Positions 45,291-56,228 of a stretch of DNA of 64,000 nucleotides are shown piece after piece (position 1 is the first letter of the stretch; every line of letters starts with the position of its first letter). Location: assembly GCA_019055375.1 (NCBI GenBank), contig JAHQIW010004523.1, positions 496,001-560,000 of the forward strand. Reading direction: 5' to 3'. The DNA comes from Parelaphostrongylus tenuis. Lineage: Eukaryota > Nematoda > Chromadorea > Rhabditida > Metastrongylidae. Made by a program: the position numbers and the translations under genes. The notes under the pieces are model-generated. The model saw only the letters and a program-made list of their open reading frames with translations. It was not told where the DNA came from and ran no database searches.

Positions 45291-45774
45291 AGACTTAATC
45301 AGCGCATGAAAGGAGAACGAACCGCAAGGTTTTGGTAGCGAGAGAATAGTTGCATACTAAACACTCACACCGTATGCTTCACTCTCAAGCAGTGATTCGT
45401 AGTTGAGCTGTTCAAAGTACACTTCAACCATGGCGCCCTGTTCCCTAAAACGTATGAATCAAATTAATGACAGTAAAAGACAGGGACTTTGAGAAACGGA
45501 CAGTGTTTTAGGCGTAGATGAATTGATGTCATTTCAGCGTTCAAAACCTCTACAAAATATTGCCGATTTATCTTGAACTTGGATCTGTACGAGGTTATCT
45601 TTTTAGTTGATCGTCCGTTAGTCCTGGCAAACGTTGCTCTCATTAGGCTCTTCTCGGATAAAACAAAGGTGCTTGATCTTCATTATAGTCAGCGGAAGCA
45701 TGATCATGAAGTTTAAGGGGCCCTGTCGTTATAATGCTCAGTGTACTCGGTGTCTCAAAGTAAAATTAGAGTGT

Positions 45775-46065
45775 CTAGAACGGTGGCACCGTAGTCTAGT
45801 GGTTGTGATGCTGGTCGCAGCGTTCGTGAAGCCGAGCTCCACTCTCCACTTCTCTCCGTTAGCCAACATTAAGGTCCTATGGAACGCCACAGTAAGGCTA
45901 TCCTCGAGAATGCAAGGAGACTCGCTCAACCAGTATGTTACGCCGTTCAAAAAAAAGACGAAAAACGAATTGAATGCTGGAAGTACCGGCATCCACACAG
46001 TGAAGAGAAACACACAGTGGTGACGGATCAAATAAAGTGGTAAAAAATAAATAAATTTTCTAAAA
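45775..46065 (+). repeat. tRNA-derived SINE, family 3 (copy B only)
   Basis: The head CCGTAGTCTAGTGGTTGTG strongly resembles the 5' half of tRNA-Glu/Asp (A-box). It ends in AAAAAATAAATAAATTTTC. Flanking TCTAGAAC and TCTAAAAC look like a target-site duplication. The copy A site near 18,280 lacks it. Confidence 0.7.
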
Positions 46066-46494
46066 CAGCACCAAATAGCCCATCATGCACCACCAAATTA
46101 TGTTGCAGGCCGTCTCGATGTACAGGATAGATTCTGAGGTACATACACAAGTTATAGGCCATTCAGATGCACCACAATGAAAATTATCTACTAAGTAATC
46201 CCATTTTCGTTCTATTGGTAGGAACAGTCATTGGTTTGTGTTGAATATATAACATTCTCACGACGAAGTAATATCAAGAGGTGTTGAAGCTTTTCTTGAT
46301 CGTTCATTCTGATATACAAAAGAAAACCTTGGAGCGCTTATAATCAATCGATAATTTGTGCTAAAAGATGCTCTGGCATACGTCGTTTATGAAAAGATCT
46401 CTTTATTGATTCCCCGATAGAGTGCAAGAGTCCCTTGCTACAAGCAAAATAATGCAGAAATAGGGCTTTCTTGCGATTAATTAAGTAGTGATCA

Positions 46495-46690
46495 TTTCTG
46501 ACCTATCACGTGGCCCGTTATGGGCACGCTTATACAGCCTGATGCACGTGTTTCGGCTCGACAGCCTCGTCAGTCGGGCAGTGCCCTTTGACTCTAGGCA
46601 TTCCTCTCAGGGGAAACCCACCCTACTATTTACACGTGCCAAAACTGTGGCCCAGCCTGTTGAGTTTTGCAAATTGTCGACTAATTGAAA
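46495..46690 (-). repeat. Truncated hammerhead repeat (copy B)
   Basis: Ortholog of 18,690-18,900. Confidence 0.6.
46537..46579 (-). ncRNA. Hammerhead ribozyme copy with altered cleavage triplet
   Basis: Minus strand: GCCCGA, CUGACGA, GGC/GCC, GAA, then ACACGUGCA in place of ...GUA; the U of the triplet is C. Stem I has the same single mismatch as its ortholog at 18,730. Confidence 0.62.
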
Positions 46691-48613
46691 ATTTTCATAA
46701 TAACACCTCGGTGCTTCAAATGAAACACCAAGAAGATTTTTGACATCCTTAGGTGCCAAACTTTTTTCATGTGCACTGAACACTTTTTCTTCAAAGTCTG
46801 AGTGATCTTTTGTATGTTGCTAAACAGCAGATAATTTTGTGTACAGTGAACGTATATTGCGCAAGTGTTTTTACGTGACTACAAAAAACCGTGCAGTTTC
46901 AATAGCATGCAAATTTAACTCATCGCTGCGTCGCAAGCTACGCACGTGAGCAGCTCAAAGAGCAATAAAAGTTGATAAAACATGATTTCTATTCAATTAA
47001 TCGATTCTTCCGTGCGGTTCAAAGAAGCTTTGCCTTTCTCTTTTTCTCAATGCTCTATGGTTTTTGTGCTCACGCTGTTAATGCTCATGGTGCATAGATA
47101 TCTTCTATGCGCGAAGAAAAAAAAACTACTCACATGTTTCACAATTAAGCGAATTTTTCAATAGTAAGAAGTGAGATTATAGAAATCTAAAGTATCAAAA
47201 GCTTTTTGTGAAGTAATTATGACTAACATAAGAGATATCAACGATTTGAAATACGTAAGATGCTCTGCGAAATATTTTGCAAAATGTCATCATGGCTGCG
47301 GTAAGAAAGTTTCGTAACACTTGAGAGGATGCAAGAATTCTATAGAAGTCACACTTTTACTTCGTGGCTTATTTTGATGAACAGAAGCTTTTTCTTAGAA
47401 ATCTGTGATCAACTGACAAATGTGTAACCTCACCTGGCTTAAGATATGGAGTCTAATCAAAAATTTGTCTTTTGATTATTTGAAACAAGCCTCTTTACAA
47501 AGAAAAGAGTAAACTATTAGGAAGCCTCTTGCATGAATTGCACTACCGACTAACTGCAAGTAATTCAAAATGTGACTACGTGCACCAAAATTAACCAACG
47601 CGGTTCGCTCAACGCGCGGCCCTGGTCGCCACTTTCCGGACGTGCTCCAATAATAATGTTATAGTTTTACAATAGAATTTAGCTTATCGCCACTAAAGGA
47701 GAATTTGTCGTCAGTAAATGATAGAATTTGATAGGGAAAACTTCAATAAGGATATGGGTGATAGGAGTAACGGTACACTTTTTTAAAACACCGAATTCTA
47801 AAGAGGGTAACATTCCTCAAACCCCTCGAATTGAACAATAAACTCTTCTGCCTTTTACCGGGTATATATTGTTTAAGATCCAGATATAAGATTTCTCCAC
47901 AAATCGTATATTGTAGAAAGCGCCTTCTCAAGTTACAATTTCAAAGCATTATGGGAAGAAATTTTGAAAAAAAGAGTTGGAGATCCGTCGCAATCATATC
48001 GATGTGGCTTTCATAATGGAAATGGAAATTTTCAGGACAACTGAGCGTTCTACTTGATATTATGGAACTACGTTCATAGAAAACTCTCCAGTAATATTCC
48101 ATCCTATCGTGGCGATAAATTAATTTTGAGTGATAGTGGCTAACTACTCCATAAACGAAGCGTAAACTTTTTTTCACTAGTAGAATGGGCTATGAAATCT
48201 TTTTCGGAAACGAAACTTGTTTTTGAATTCTGTATTCATCAACTATCGGAAAATCACAAAATAGATAGAAAGAAATAAATGTTACATAGCAGCTTAAAAT
48301 ATATTCGTTTCCGATGATGTGGTTCTTTCTTTGGAGAAGGAAATCTTTGGACATATCGGCGTTCTTCTCGTTTTTTAATTCCTTACGAAACTTCCCTCTG
48401 CAATGTTCTGTCATTTAATGGTGAGAGTGCCTCCTCAGAACCCTAACTTACCAACAAAATTTCATTATTTCAACTGCGACGTAAGCCAATGCCAATTGCC
48501 TGGCATGCGGCGCGGCGATCGGTGCATGTTGCATGCATTCGGTACACAACGTGTTAAACATAAAGCAGAAATTTTTTTTTGCTACTGAGCAGTTGGCGAG
48601 CACAAGAACTAAC
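46691..48613. other. No complete gene supported
   Basis: Collinear with copy A to about 48,310. A minus-strand stretch ALAYVAVEIMKF ending TTG|GTAAGT near 48,449 could be a further degenerin exon but could not be confirmed. Confidence 0.35.
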
Positions 48614-48724
48614 CTTTTGTACATTAGACAGTGGTGAGCCGCCATTCCTGCGGGACACCCAGACAGGTCTCCTGGAAGGGCTGGCCAGCGAGAAGCGGAG
48701 TAAGACACTGAATAGACATCCTGG
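48614..48724 (-). CDS. DEG/ENaC channel gene, exon for post-cysteine-rich domain
   Basis: The acceptor TTTTTAG and donor AAAAG|GTTAGT bound 111 nt (1 + 36 codons + 2). It encodes QDVYSVSYSASRWPALPGD and onward, the extracellular motif after the cysteine-rich domain that is characteristic of nematode degenerin/epithelial sodium channels. It is in phase with the exon at 48,785-48,863. No counterpart in copy A. Confidence 0.8.
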
Positions 48725-48784
48725 CTAAAAAGGCACATTAATGAAAATAAAAGCGAAGAAAAATACAAAAAGGAATTTTTAAAC

Positions 48785-48863
48785 CTGCATGGCTGTCTGC
48801 ATCTGCATCCAATTCTTTTTGAATGACGCATTGCGTATTGAAATTCGCGTTTGAGGCATTCTC
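48785..48863 (-). CDS. DEG/ENaC channel gene, cysteine-rich exon
   Basis: The acceptor TTGTTTTAG and donor GCAG|GTTTAA bound 79 nt (2 + 25 codons + 2). It encodes ECLKREFQYAMRHSKR then the CRCRQPC motif of the extracellular cysteine-rich domain. Joined to the next exon it gives ...QPC-S-QDVYSV, the expected degenerin order. Confidence 0.8.
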
Positions 48864-50080
48864 CTAAAACAATAATGTTTTATGAGGTCGTAGTTAGCTT
48901 TCACTGGTTGAATCTTATAGTTATCTGGCTTCATTCTCACAGGAATCTGCTTTTCATCACCAGTTCCGTTCGTGAGGGTAGGGGCTCTCTCCGAGTGATT
49001 AGTGATGCTTGGCTGATCCCATATTACTCCCAACAGTCTTCGGCAATCAATAACGAAAGCCATACGGAGCGCCTGAGCTTCTTCCTTTCGCCATATGACT
49101 CGACCTTTTATCGGAATACGATCACGTAGATCGCTTTTTTCACACAAGCTAATTTCAGCCAAGAATATGAACGACGATGGCTTTTATCAATCACTAAAGC
49201 CTATTTCTTTACCTTTCTCACATTAAAAATCTTCGTTGAGTGGCAAAATGTTCTAAACTTGGCTTATGTACGATTATTCTGTAAGCTTCAGATGATCGAG
49301 ATCTTCAGGATCATCTTGCAATGTGCTATCGAAGCTCTTTCCTTCCAGTAACTTCCAAACCCGACTCCCAATTAACCGGCATCATTCACTTATTGCGTGT
49401 ATACATATGACTCCGCCGCTTTTTTGCTATAATAATATCAAAAATAAAGATATGCAAACTCTTCTTCATTTGATATTGCGTAGTAAACTCCATTTATTTG
49501 TGTGTTTTCTGAGCAAGAAACTTAATATAATGATTTTTACACGACTTTGAAGATGACGACTTTTGCTCACGAAAAACACCATTTGTGAGAACATTAGTTT
49601 GCAGATTTATTAACCAAATGCAAATAAAAATGCTGATTTTGACATCGTTCAACTGCGCTTCTGGCGAACATTGTACTATACAAGTTGCCCATGCTTGCTT
49701 CCAGATGGGGGTGTTGTGGGAACAAATTTGCTTGTTACTCGTGCACGAATGGCACGAAGGGGAACGGTGCTAGTGAAGTAGCGCACAAGAATAATGGAGC
49801 GTGGAACGAGCTCCATCTCAAACTACTTGGTACATGCAAGTTGTATAGCACAACGTTTACAAGAAAATGCTAAATTGAACGACCCCGAAATTATGCAATT
49901 TTATTGAAAAAATTATATTTGAAACCCAAACGGCACGAACTTCACAATTCACTGAAAACCACGATTGATTTGATTTATCAGCTCTGAAGAAGAGACGTAG
50001 AAATGTTAGCCAAAGAAGAATTATTAGCAATCTCGCAGTACTAGCTTAGTAAGAAAAAAGATAATCATTTTTTCAGCCAC
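48864..50080. other. Intron-like sequence, no gene seen
   Basis: Absent from copy A. A long minus-strand frame (48,779-49,162) overlaps the cysteine-rich exon in another frame and shows no family signature. A reduced hammerhead-like motif lies at about 49,983. Confidence 0.35.
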
Positions 50081-50115
50081 GCATGTAGTCAGTTACATAA
50101 GACCTGACTCATAGA

Positions 50116-50159
50116 GCCCGATACACGTGTTTCAACCTCGACAGTCTCCTCAGTCGGGC
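50116..50159 (-). ncRNA. Hammerhead ribozyme, left arm
   Basis: Minus strand: GCCCGA, CUGAGGA, stem II GAC/GUU, GAA, ACAC/GUGU, GUA, UCGGGC. Perfect 6-bp stem I. Stem II differs from the GGC/GCC of other copies yet still pairs. Confidence 0.8.
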
Positions 50160-50509
50160 AGTACCCTTTTCGTCTTTTGCCAGTCCTCTCGAGGCGCTCA
50201 GTCCCCTATACTAGGAGTAGGCGACAACGAACATTTTACACTGTAAGTCAAGTGAAGTTATCACTGACAGACAATGTTGTACACTCGATTGCTCTCGGCT
50301 GGTACAGTTATCGTATCGGTCTCCAGAAAACACTCGAAACGAAAGGTATGATATACTAACGATACCAGCCATGAGCAATCGAGTGCACAACACTGTTTGT
50401 TCTGTGATAATTTCACTGAACTTACAGTGTGAAATGTTCGTCGTCGGCTACTCTTGGTATAGGAGGCTGAGCGCCCCGAGAGGATTGACTAAAAGACGAA
50501 AAGGGTACC

Positions 50510-50556
50510 GCCCGACTGACGAGACCGTCGTCAAGGTTGAAACACGTGTATCGGGC
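50510..50556 (+). ncRNA. Hammerhead ribozyme, right arm
   Basis: Plus strand: GCCCGA, CUGACGA, 4-bp stem II GACC/GGUU with an 8-nt loop, GAA, ACAC/GUGU, GUA, UCGGGC. All invariant bases are present; the best plus-strand copy. Confidence 0.83.
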
Positions 50557-50668
50557 TCTATGAGTAAGGCCTTATATAACTGATTACCTACGTGGCTCAA
50601 AAGAAATTATCTGGCATACTGCCATTTGAGCGTGGTCTTGATAAAACACTCGGAACGAAAGGTAAAAA

Positions 50669-52867
50669 AAAGTTATTGATAGGTAATGCCAAGGGTAAAG
50701 AGAAGTCGGTTTAGTGAATAGTAAAACAATGTCATCTTTTTGTTCCAGTAATTTACGAAAAGCAAATTTCTGAAAGATTCCTTTAGTATTTTGAGCAAAT
50801 TATTGATTTTATTTCTCGCTTCTAATTTATCTCCTGAAGTAACATATCATGAGATTGGAATTCTGTAATGATCAGGATAAAAGAGAACAACAACTTCGTA
50901 CGTTTTCTAGGATCGTCAACAGGGCAGTTTCTTGTTGAGCGAAACGGTGGATAGCGTGGATCTCCACATCCACAGGTAGTCGCCAAATGTTTTTGGATAC
51001 AACTTCGCTGACAACCCTAAAAGTACAAAATTCCAAGCATCGTTGTAGAACTGTTTAGTGAACTTTTCTGTGAACTAGGAGTCCAAAATTTTTGTTTACA
51101 CCTGTGAAGAATACCGTTGTAGTAACCATCTGTCGTTTTCAACAAAGAAAACTATGGAAAAGCGTTTTTAAAAATCCATCTTCCATTCTGAATTATTTCG
51201 ATGAAAATTCAATGGAGGTACTGCTACAAAACTGCAACCACGTCAATATTGAGATACGAGCGGAATTCATGAATTTGACCCGAACTCTTATTATTCTATT
51301 TGGGAGACATTCTTCACTTGACATGGATATCATTTTTGTACAAAACTATTTCTGAATTAGTTTCCACATGTTCGTGGCTATTTGATTTCTGAAAGTTTGA
51401 ATATCTCTTCGCAACATTTATACTGCCAAATATTTCTGAGCAACTTCGTACTGGTACTTCTGGTAACTTTGGTATCTTTCTGATGTAAAAAAAGCTAATA
51501 AAAGGCTCAAAGTATATTATCATGTTATCAGACTTTTTGAAAAATATTGGTTGAACAAGAAATATTGAGCCCAAAAGGTATAAATGCTTAGGGCCCCTGA
51601 GCCAGAGATCCTTAGCTATAGTAGGAAATTTTAAAACCTGAAGCAGGTTATTGTATTTGCTTTTTCTGACTGTCAACCTTTGTTTCTTTTGTCTATTTTC
51701 CACCTATTCCTCTGATTTTCATCATCGTGATGGTAACATTAAAGACGCATGGACTGGATTTATTTGAAACCTAATCTGAAATCGTAGCCATCTTATTAGA
51801 AATTCAGACAATCCGTTCTCACCTCTGTATTGTATTTCTTATTAACGTAGATAAAATCCTCATCTTTTCCCCGATCGTTGCAGTCTCCGTATGGTAAGGG
51901 AAGGCGAGACATCGTTTTCTGAAAAACCTTGATCATTTTTTGAGCAGTGCGACCGTAGATGACATCAAACAGCATTTCTAGAGAGATTTTAGTCATTCAA
52001 AAAGCCATTCTGGGGGAAATTTGTGGGGATCTCTGCAGTCAACAAATGTCAACGGCTGCCTAGGAAAGGCGTTCTAGGAAAGTTATAGTGTGCTCTTCAC
52101 AAGTCCCCAAAAAAGAAATCTCTCCTCTCCAATACTATCATTCAAAATAAGCTAATACTAATGAATTATCTTGTGAAGACAAACTATTCAAAATTGTAGT
52201 ATTTCTACTGCTTATTTGGCAATGGTATGATGTTACTCATATAACTTAGAGAATTGAGTGGTGAGCAAATAACTATTCAAATATTCACGTTAGGTTGTGA
52301 TTAAGCAAATCGAATAATGGCGATCGTTTAGCCCCTATGAAGCACCGATAATATGAGAAGCTTATCTTCTTCGTTGATCAAACCTGTAATGAGAGGTTGT
52401 CAAGAAAGACTTGATTTGACCAACGAGTCAGCTCATTTCTTCTTCTCCATAGCCGATAATTCAAGTCGGTCACTCACATTGTACATTATATTATAGCCCA
52501 CTGTGTTAGCTGCGAATAATTCCAACTTCTAGACTATAGACTACCCGAAGATAAAAATTGCTATCATAAGGTGGTTAGCTGATTAGCGTGGCACATCACT
52601 ATACACTTTGGTTAGGTAATTATCATACTCTTAATTCTGCATCAAAGGAGTTTGCAAAAGAAGGTTTTTGATTCTAGCGGTGCTCCACCGAAGAAAGTTT
52701 GGCTCATATGGAATGAAGGCGAAGATCTATGACGAGAACAAACGACACTGGACGATCGATCCGAACCATGGGCTCTGAAGAAGCCGAAATGCGCCCAAAT
52801 GATACTGAAGAGTATTTTTTATCAAGAATTTCGCGCTATAGGTTCAGTCAACAAAGAAACTATGTAG
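50669..52867. other. No gene seen; collinear with copy A from 51,060
   Basis: Frames in this part are not conserved with copy A 21,780-23,520. A reduced hammerhead-like motif (GGGCUCUGAAGAAGCCGAAA) is at about 52,767. Confidence 0.4.
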
Positions 52868-53330
52868 AGGAGGGGCAGGAAATTTGCGCCAGGTGTGACG
52901 TCATCCATCCATATTTCACCCAATCTGGTACACGTGCTTTATCCCTTGCACCAGCGGTAGTGCACTCTTCATCAGTGGGTTGGTTTGTAATATTATACCA
53001 CGACTCGAATACCACTGCTAAAAGCGGTTCAATGAAAAGAATTTTGTTCAGTCATCTTATACCCAATATCTGTCAGCGTGAGCGGGTTCAATGTCGACAG
53101 CAACTACCTGGGCCAAACCGTCGACGGTTGGTTGCTGGCAGATATATGCGTTGTAGCATAGAAAGAGTGGTGTCAAAACAAGCGTCAGTGGTACAAGGGA
53201 TAGAGCACGCCACCCTGGATTGGGCGAAATGCGGATTCAAGTCCCGCCTGAAGCAAATGTTTTGCACATCACTCCACATCATTGGGTATATTTGTAACAT
53301 CGTCCCACCGCTAGAAGCTAGAAAAAGGAG
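52868..53330. repeat. Inverted pair of family 2 SINEs (copy B)
   Basis: Counterpart of 23,525-23,970. The right copy retains TGTTTTGCACATCACTC and TTTGTAACATCGTCCCACCG. Confidence 0.6.
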
Positions 53331-54039
53331 TTATGTCTGGTCGTTTGGAAAAATATATGACTGATTGGTTATACCAAAATTGTAAAGGTTCGGTTTATTA
53401 TATAGAGAATACAAGAAGCATTAAGACAGTCGATCTGAATGCGGATCTCCAATCTATATTATTACTATCTGCATAATCTACAGTCAAATTCTACTAAGCA
53501 AATACTAGCGATTCTTGCATTTAATTCTTCTTCGCACTCATTGTTCGAAAAGTCATTAAACAGAAATTTTTTATTTTATGGCTTTTGTAACAGTGTCATA
53601 ATGTTATAACTATTAGCCAAAATTGTTCAATGATATTCGATAATCGGAACTTTAAGCGGAAGATGAACCCGCGCTTTACCTTCAACTGTTGGCGCATGCT
53701 ACCCACTACCCCACCGGATTCATGGAATTATCAACACACACCTGAACAATATCGAATATATTGCGTTCCATCACAACAAGATTACTGGGATCAAGCAAAA
53801 CGCGGAACCTGATTCATTCTATCGCAATTTTGAACCGTCACAATAACCTTTTGGGGCAGTGCGCGCAAACACTACACCAGCCCTCGCTCTGCCTTCCTTA
53901 ATAAGGTTTAATCTAATCATTAACTACCATGTTGCATCCTCGCATCAAACATTAAAACTGGAAAGTTAATAAAAAATTACGCTGTGATCTCTTGTTTTGT
54001 TTCGACTCCTGCTTGAGGATTTCATCTCCTTTATGAACA

Positions 54040-55650
54040 TCATCGAGTTGTCGACAATGTCGACCATTTTCCTGAATGAAACACAGTATTCTCTACAAAC
54101 ACTTTACGTTTTGAACGCTTACTAATCAACTATACGTGCCGTATTTTATGGATACTGACATAATCGAAAGTAAGGCGACGCTCTAAATTTGTTAATCGAC
54201 CTAAAATCGTCTTATTCTTGTGACATTGTCAGTGGCGAACGAATGGCGACGCCCCAGCGATACCTAACGACTTCGTTAACAGGTTGTGGTTCGACTTCGC
54301 CTCCACAAGTCGAGTGCAAAATCAGCGATCTTCGCCACCGGAACATTCGGACTCCGACGCTCAACTGGAAGACAGTCGTCGTCGTCAACAGGGCTGGTTT
54401 TCCATCAAGTTGCAGCATACGACTGCTATAGGCTAGTTGGCCATGGTCGACATGTCCGCACTCGGCAATGGAGAGCCAAGCGCCGTAGCAAAGTGCTGGG
54501 GACAACATCTAACAAATCACCAAGTTCTTCATCTCGCACGTTGTAATGATTTCCTTACTAACTACACAGTTATTTAATGTCATAATTTTGCTCATTACCG
54601 TCTGTTATTACCAATTATGTGCTTACTGGGGTTACACTCATCGTCGCCATTTATCGTTGTCCTTGCTAATTCTCCTTGTGATGACGCCAATGGATACAAA
54701 GATTTAATCACCCGAGTTTATGAGATAGTTGGAAAAAGTCACGTGGTAAACTATATCCTCAACATAATATTCATCATTGAACCACTATAGAGTTGATTGA
54801 TCGAAGCAAACCTTTGCCACAGTATTTCTGGTGCGCTGGCCGATCAAATCAACCTTCGCCCAAGGCTGTAATGGCGGTTCAGTGATGAGTGTTGGTTTGA
54901 AATTGTAGTTTGATGAGGGACTTTTCAACGGGACCTTATATTTAGGCAATTAATTCTCTATATACATTAGTCACATTAATAAAACAATGAGAAGTGACAA
55001 CGACAACGAGATATGGTGACACTGAGGAGTGGCATGAGTAAGTTATGGCATTAAGTCGTTGTATGAGCAAACGAGTATGCTACTGTAATGAGTGATTATT
55101 CGAGGAAAAATCCATCACGACGAGCGCATTGACGACTGAATGCCTTGGTGCCTTGAATGTTGGTGTGATGGGCGAGCATTCCTGATGACAACGGCATCCC
55201 TTTCCAAGATCATCAACTAGCACGCAAAATACAAGATTTGGTGTGATAGGCTAGGAGTCGCGTTGGCGGAGGCGGTACCTCTCCAATTGAGTGTCGGAGT
55301 CCAAATGTTCCACTCATGAAGATCGATGATTATATACTCTACTTGTGGAGGCGGAGTCCGGTCGCGTTGTGTAGGAGGAGTGCTTTGAGATCGCTGAGAC
55401 GTCGCCCTTCGTTCTCTACTGGCAGTGTGCCAAGAACACGACAATGTAGGTCGATAAACATGCCTATGACATCGCCCTGCGTTAGCATTCGGCAAAATCC
55501 TCGGGATACGTCGGCACGTATAGTTATTTAGGTAACGTTCGAAGTACAGAATATTTGTAGAGAACACTGTGTTTGATTTAAAAGGATGGTCGACTTCATC
55601 ACTGAACCGCCACAGGATTAGTGGTCAAATCAATTCTCCTTGGAAGCTTG
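54040..55650. repeat. Fold-back element with long imperfect inverted arms
   Basis: 54,050-54,440 matches the reverse complement of about 55,220-55,590, e.g. ACTATACGTGCCG (54,130 and inverted at 55,517), ACAGT(A/G)TTCTCTACAAA and GACTCCGAC(G/A)CTCAA. A second pair, ATGGCGGTTCAGTGATGA (about 54,870) and its inverse near 55,595, widens the palindrome. No transposase frame is seen between the arms. Confidence 0.65.
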
Positions 55651-55821
55651 AACATGGTTGTACCAAAGTAATTACATGGTTTTACAAGAGCGCGTGAATA
55701 GAGAGATCGAACCAGTACCTCCCTTCTTTTCTGATGGTACGCATCACTAACTGCTCTATTTCACTATATCTTTACTTTATTTTTTGTTGCTGCAAAAACA
55801 GAATATATCTTATGCCTGATA

Positions 55822-56228
55822 ATCATTATTTGAGCCACGCATGTCAGTAGTCTGTCAAACAGGGCTGACTTATAGCGCCCGATACACGTGTTTTGATTTT
55901 GCGATGTCGTCAGTCGGGCAGTTACCCTTTCTCGTCTTTTGCTAATCTCTGTGAGTGCCCCAGTCCCCACACTAAGAGTTAGCAACGACGAACGTTTTAC
56001 ACTCTATGTCCAGTGAAAATCTCGCCGAACATAGAGTGTTGTACACTCGATTGCTCTTGGCTGGTATATTCAATGAATCATAACTTTCGTTTCGAGTGTT
56101 TTCTTAAGACCACTGCTCAAATTTTAACATGCGTGATAATCATTATTTGAGCCATGTATTGAAATTTGAGCAGTAGTCTTAAGAAAACACTCGAAACGAA
56201 AGTTACGATCCAATGAATATACCAGCCA
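55822..56228. repeat. Hammerhead repeat, left part, split by RTE
   Basis: A minus-oriented unit (TAATCATTATTTGAGCC...CTTAAGACCACTGCTC) is followed by the start of a plus-oriented unit (TTGAAATTTGAGCAG...ATACCAGCCA). The plus unit resumes at 59,183, after the retrotransposon. Confidence 0.75.
55877..55919 (-). ncRNA. Hammerhead ribozyme remnant
   Basis: Stem I is perfect (GCCCGA/UCGGGC) and CUGACGA is intact, but stem II does not pair well and the GAA is AAA, so it should be inactive. Confidence 0.6.

Larger units (their letters stand above)
50085..50668. repeat. Palindromic (head-to-head) hammerhead repeat, complete
   Basis: Two nearly full units face each other. Outer ends contain CCACGCATGTAG and CTACGTGGCTC. 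The inner ends meet near 50,335 (GGTCTCCAGAAAACACTCGAAACG). After the right arm another unit start follows (ATTTGAGCGTGGTCTTG at 50,622). It also contains the uninterrupted ATACCAGCCATGAGC site that is split by RTE at 56,219. Confidence 0.78.
28794..54025. repeat. Segmental duplication, copy B
   Basis: Direct duplicate of copy A. Relative to A it lacks about 1.2 kb matching 1,490-2,670 (junction near 30,335) and about 1.2 kb matching 15,240-16,450. It carries extra DNA at 40,258-41,590 (mariner pair), 43,640-43,830 (SINE), 45,775-46,065 (SINE) and about 48,310-51,060 (degenerin exons plus a ribozyme palindrome). Homology fades at about 54,025, next to a fold-back element. Confidence 0.88.

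Noticed and set aside
48448..49162. Long minus-strand frames of 127 codons as genes
   Set aside because: They read through introns. The real coding parts are the short degenerin exons in other frames, marked by splice sites.
50085..50668. Plain MITE with terminal inverted repeats
   Set aside because: The arms contain ribozyme folds and continue into further unit starts, and no transposase-type termini or target duplication were evident.
54189..54546. Overlapping 80-98 codon frames on both strands
   Set aside because: They fall in the arm of the fold-back element and are not kept in the other arm.
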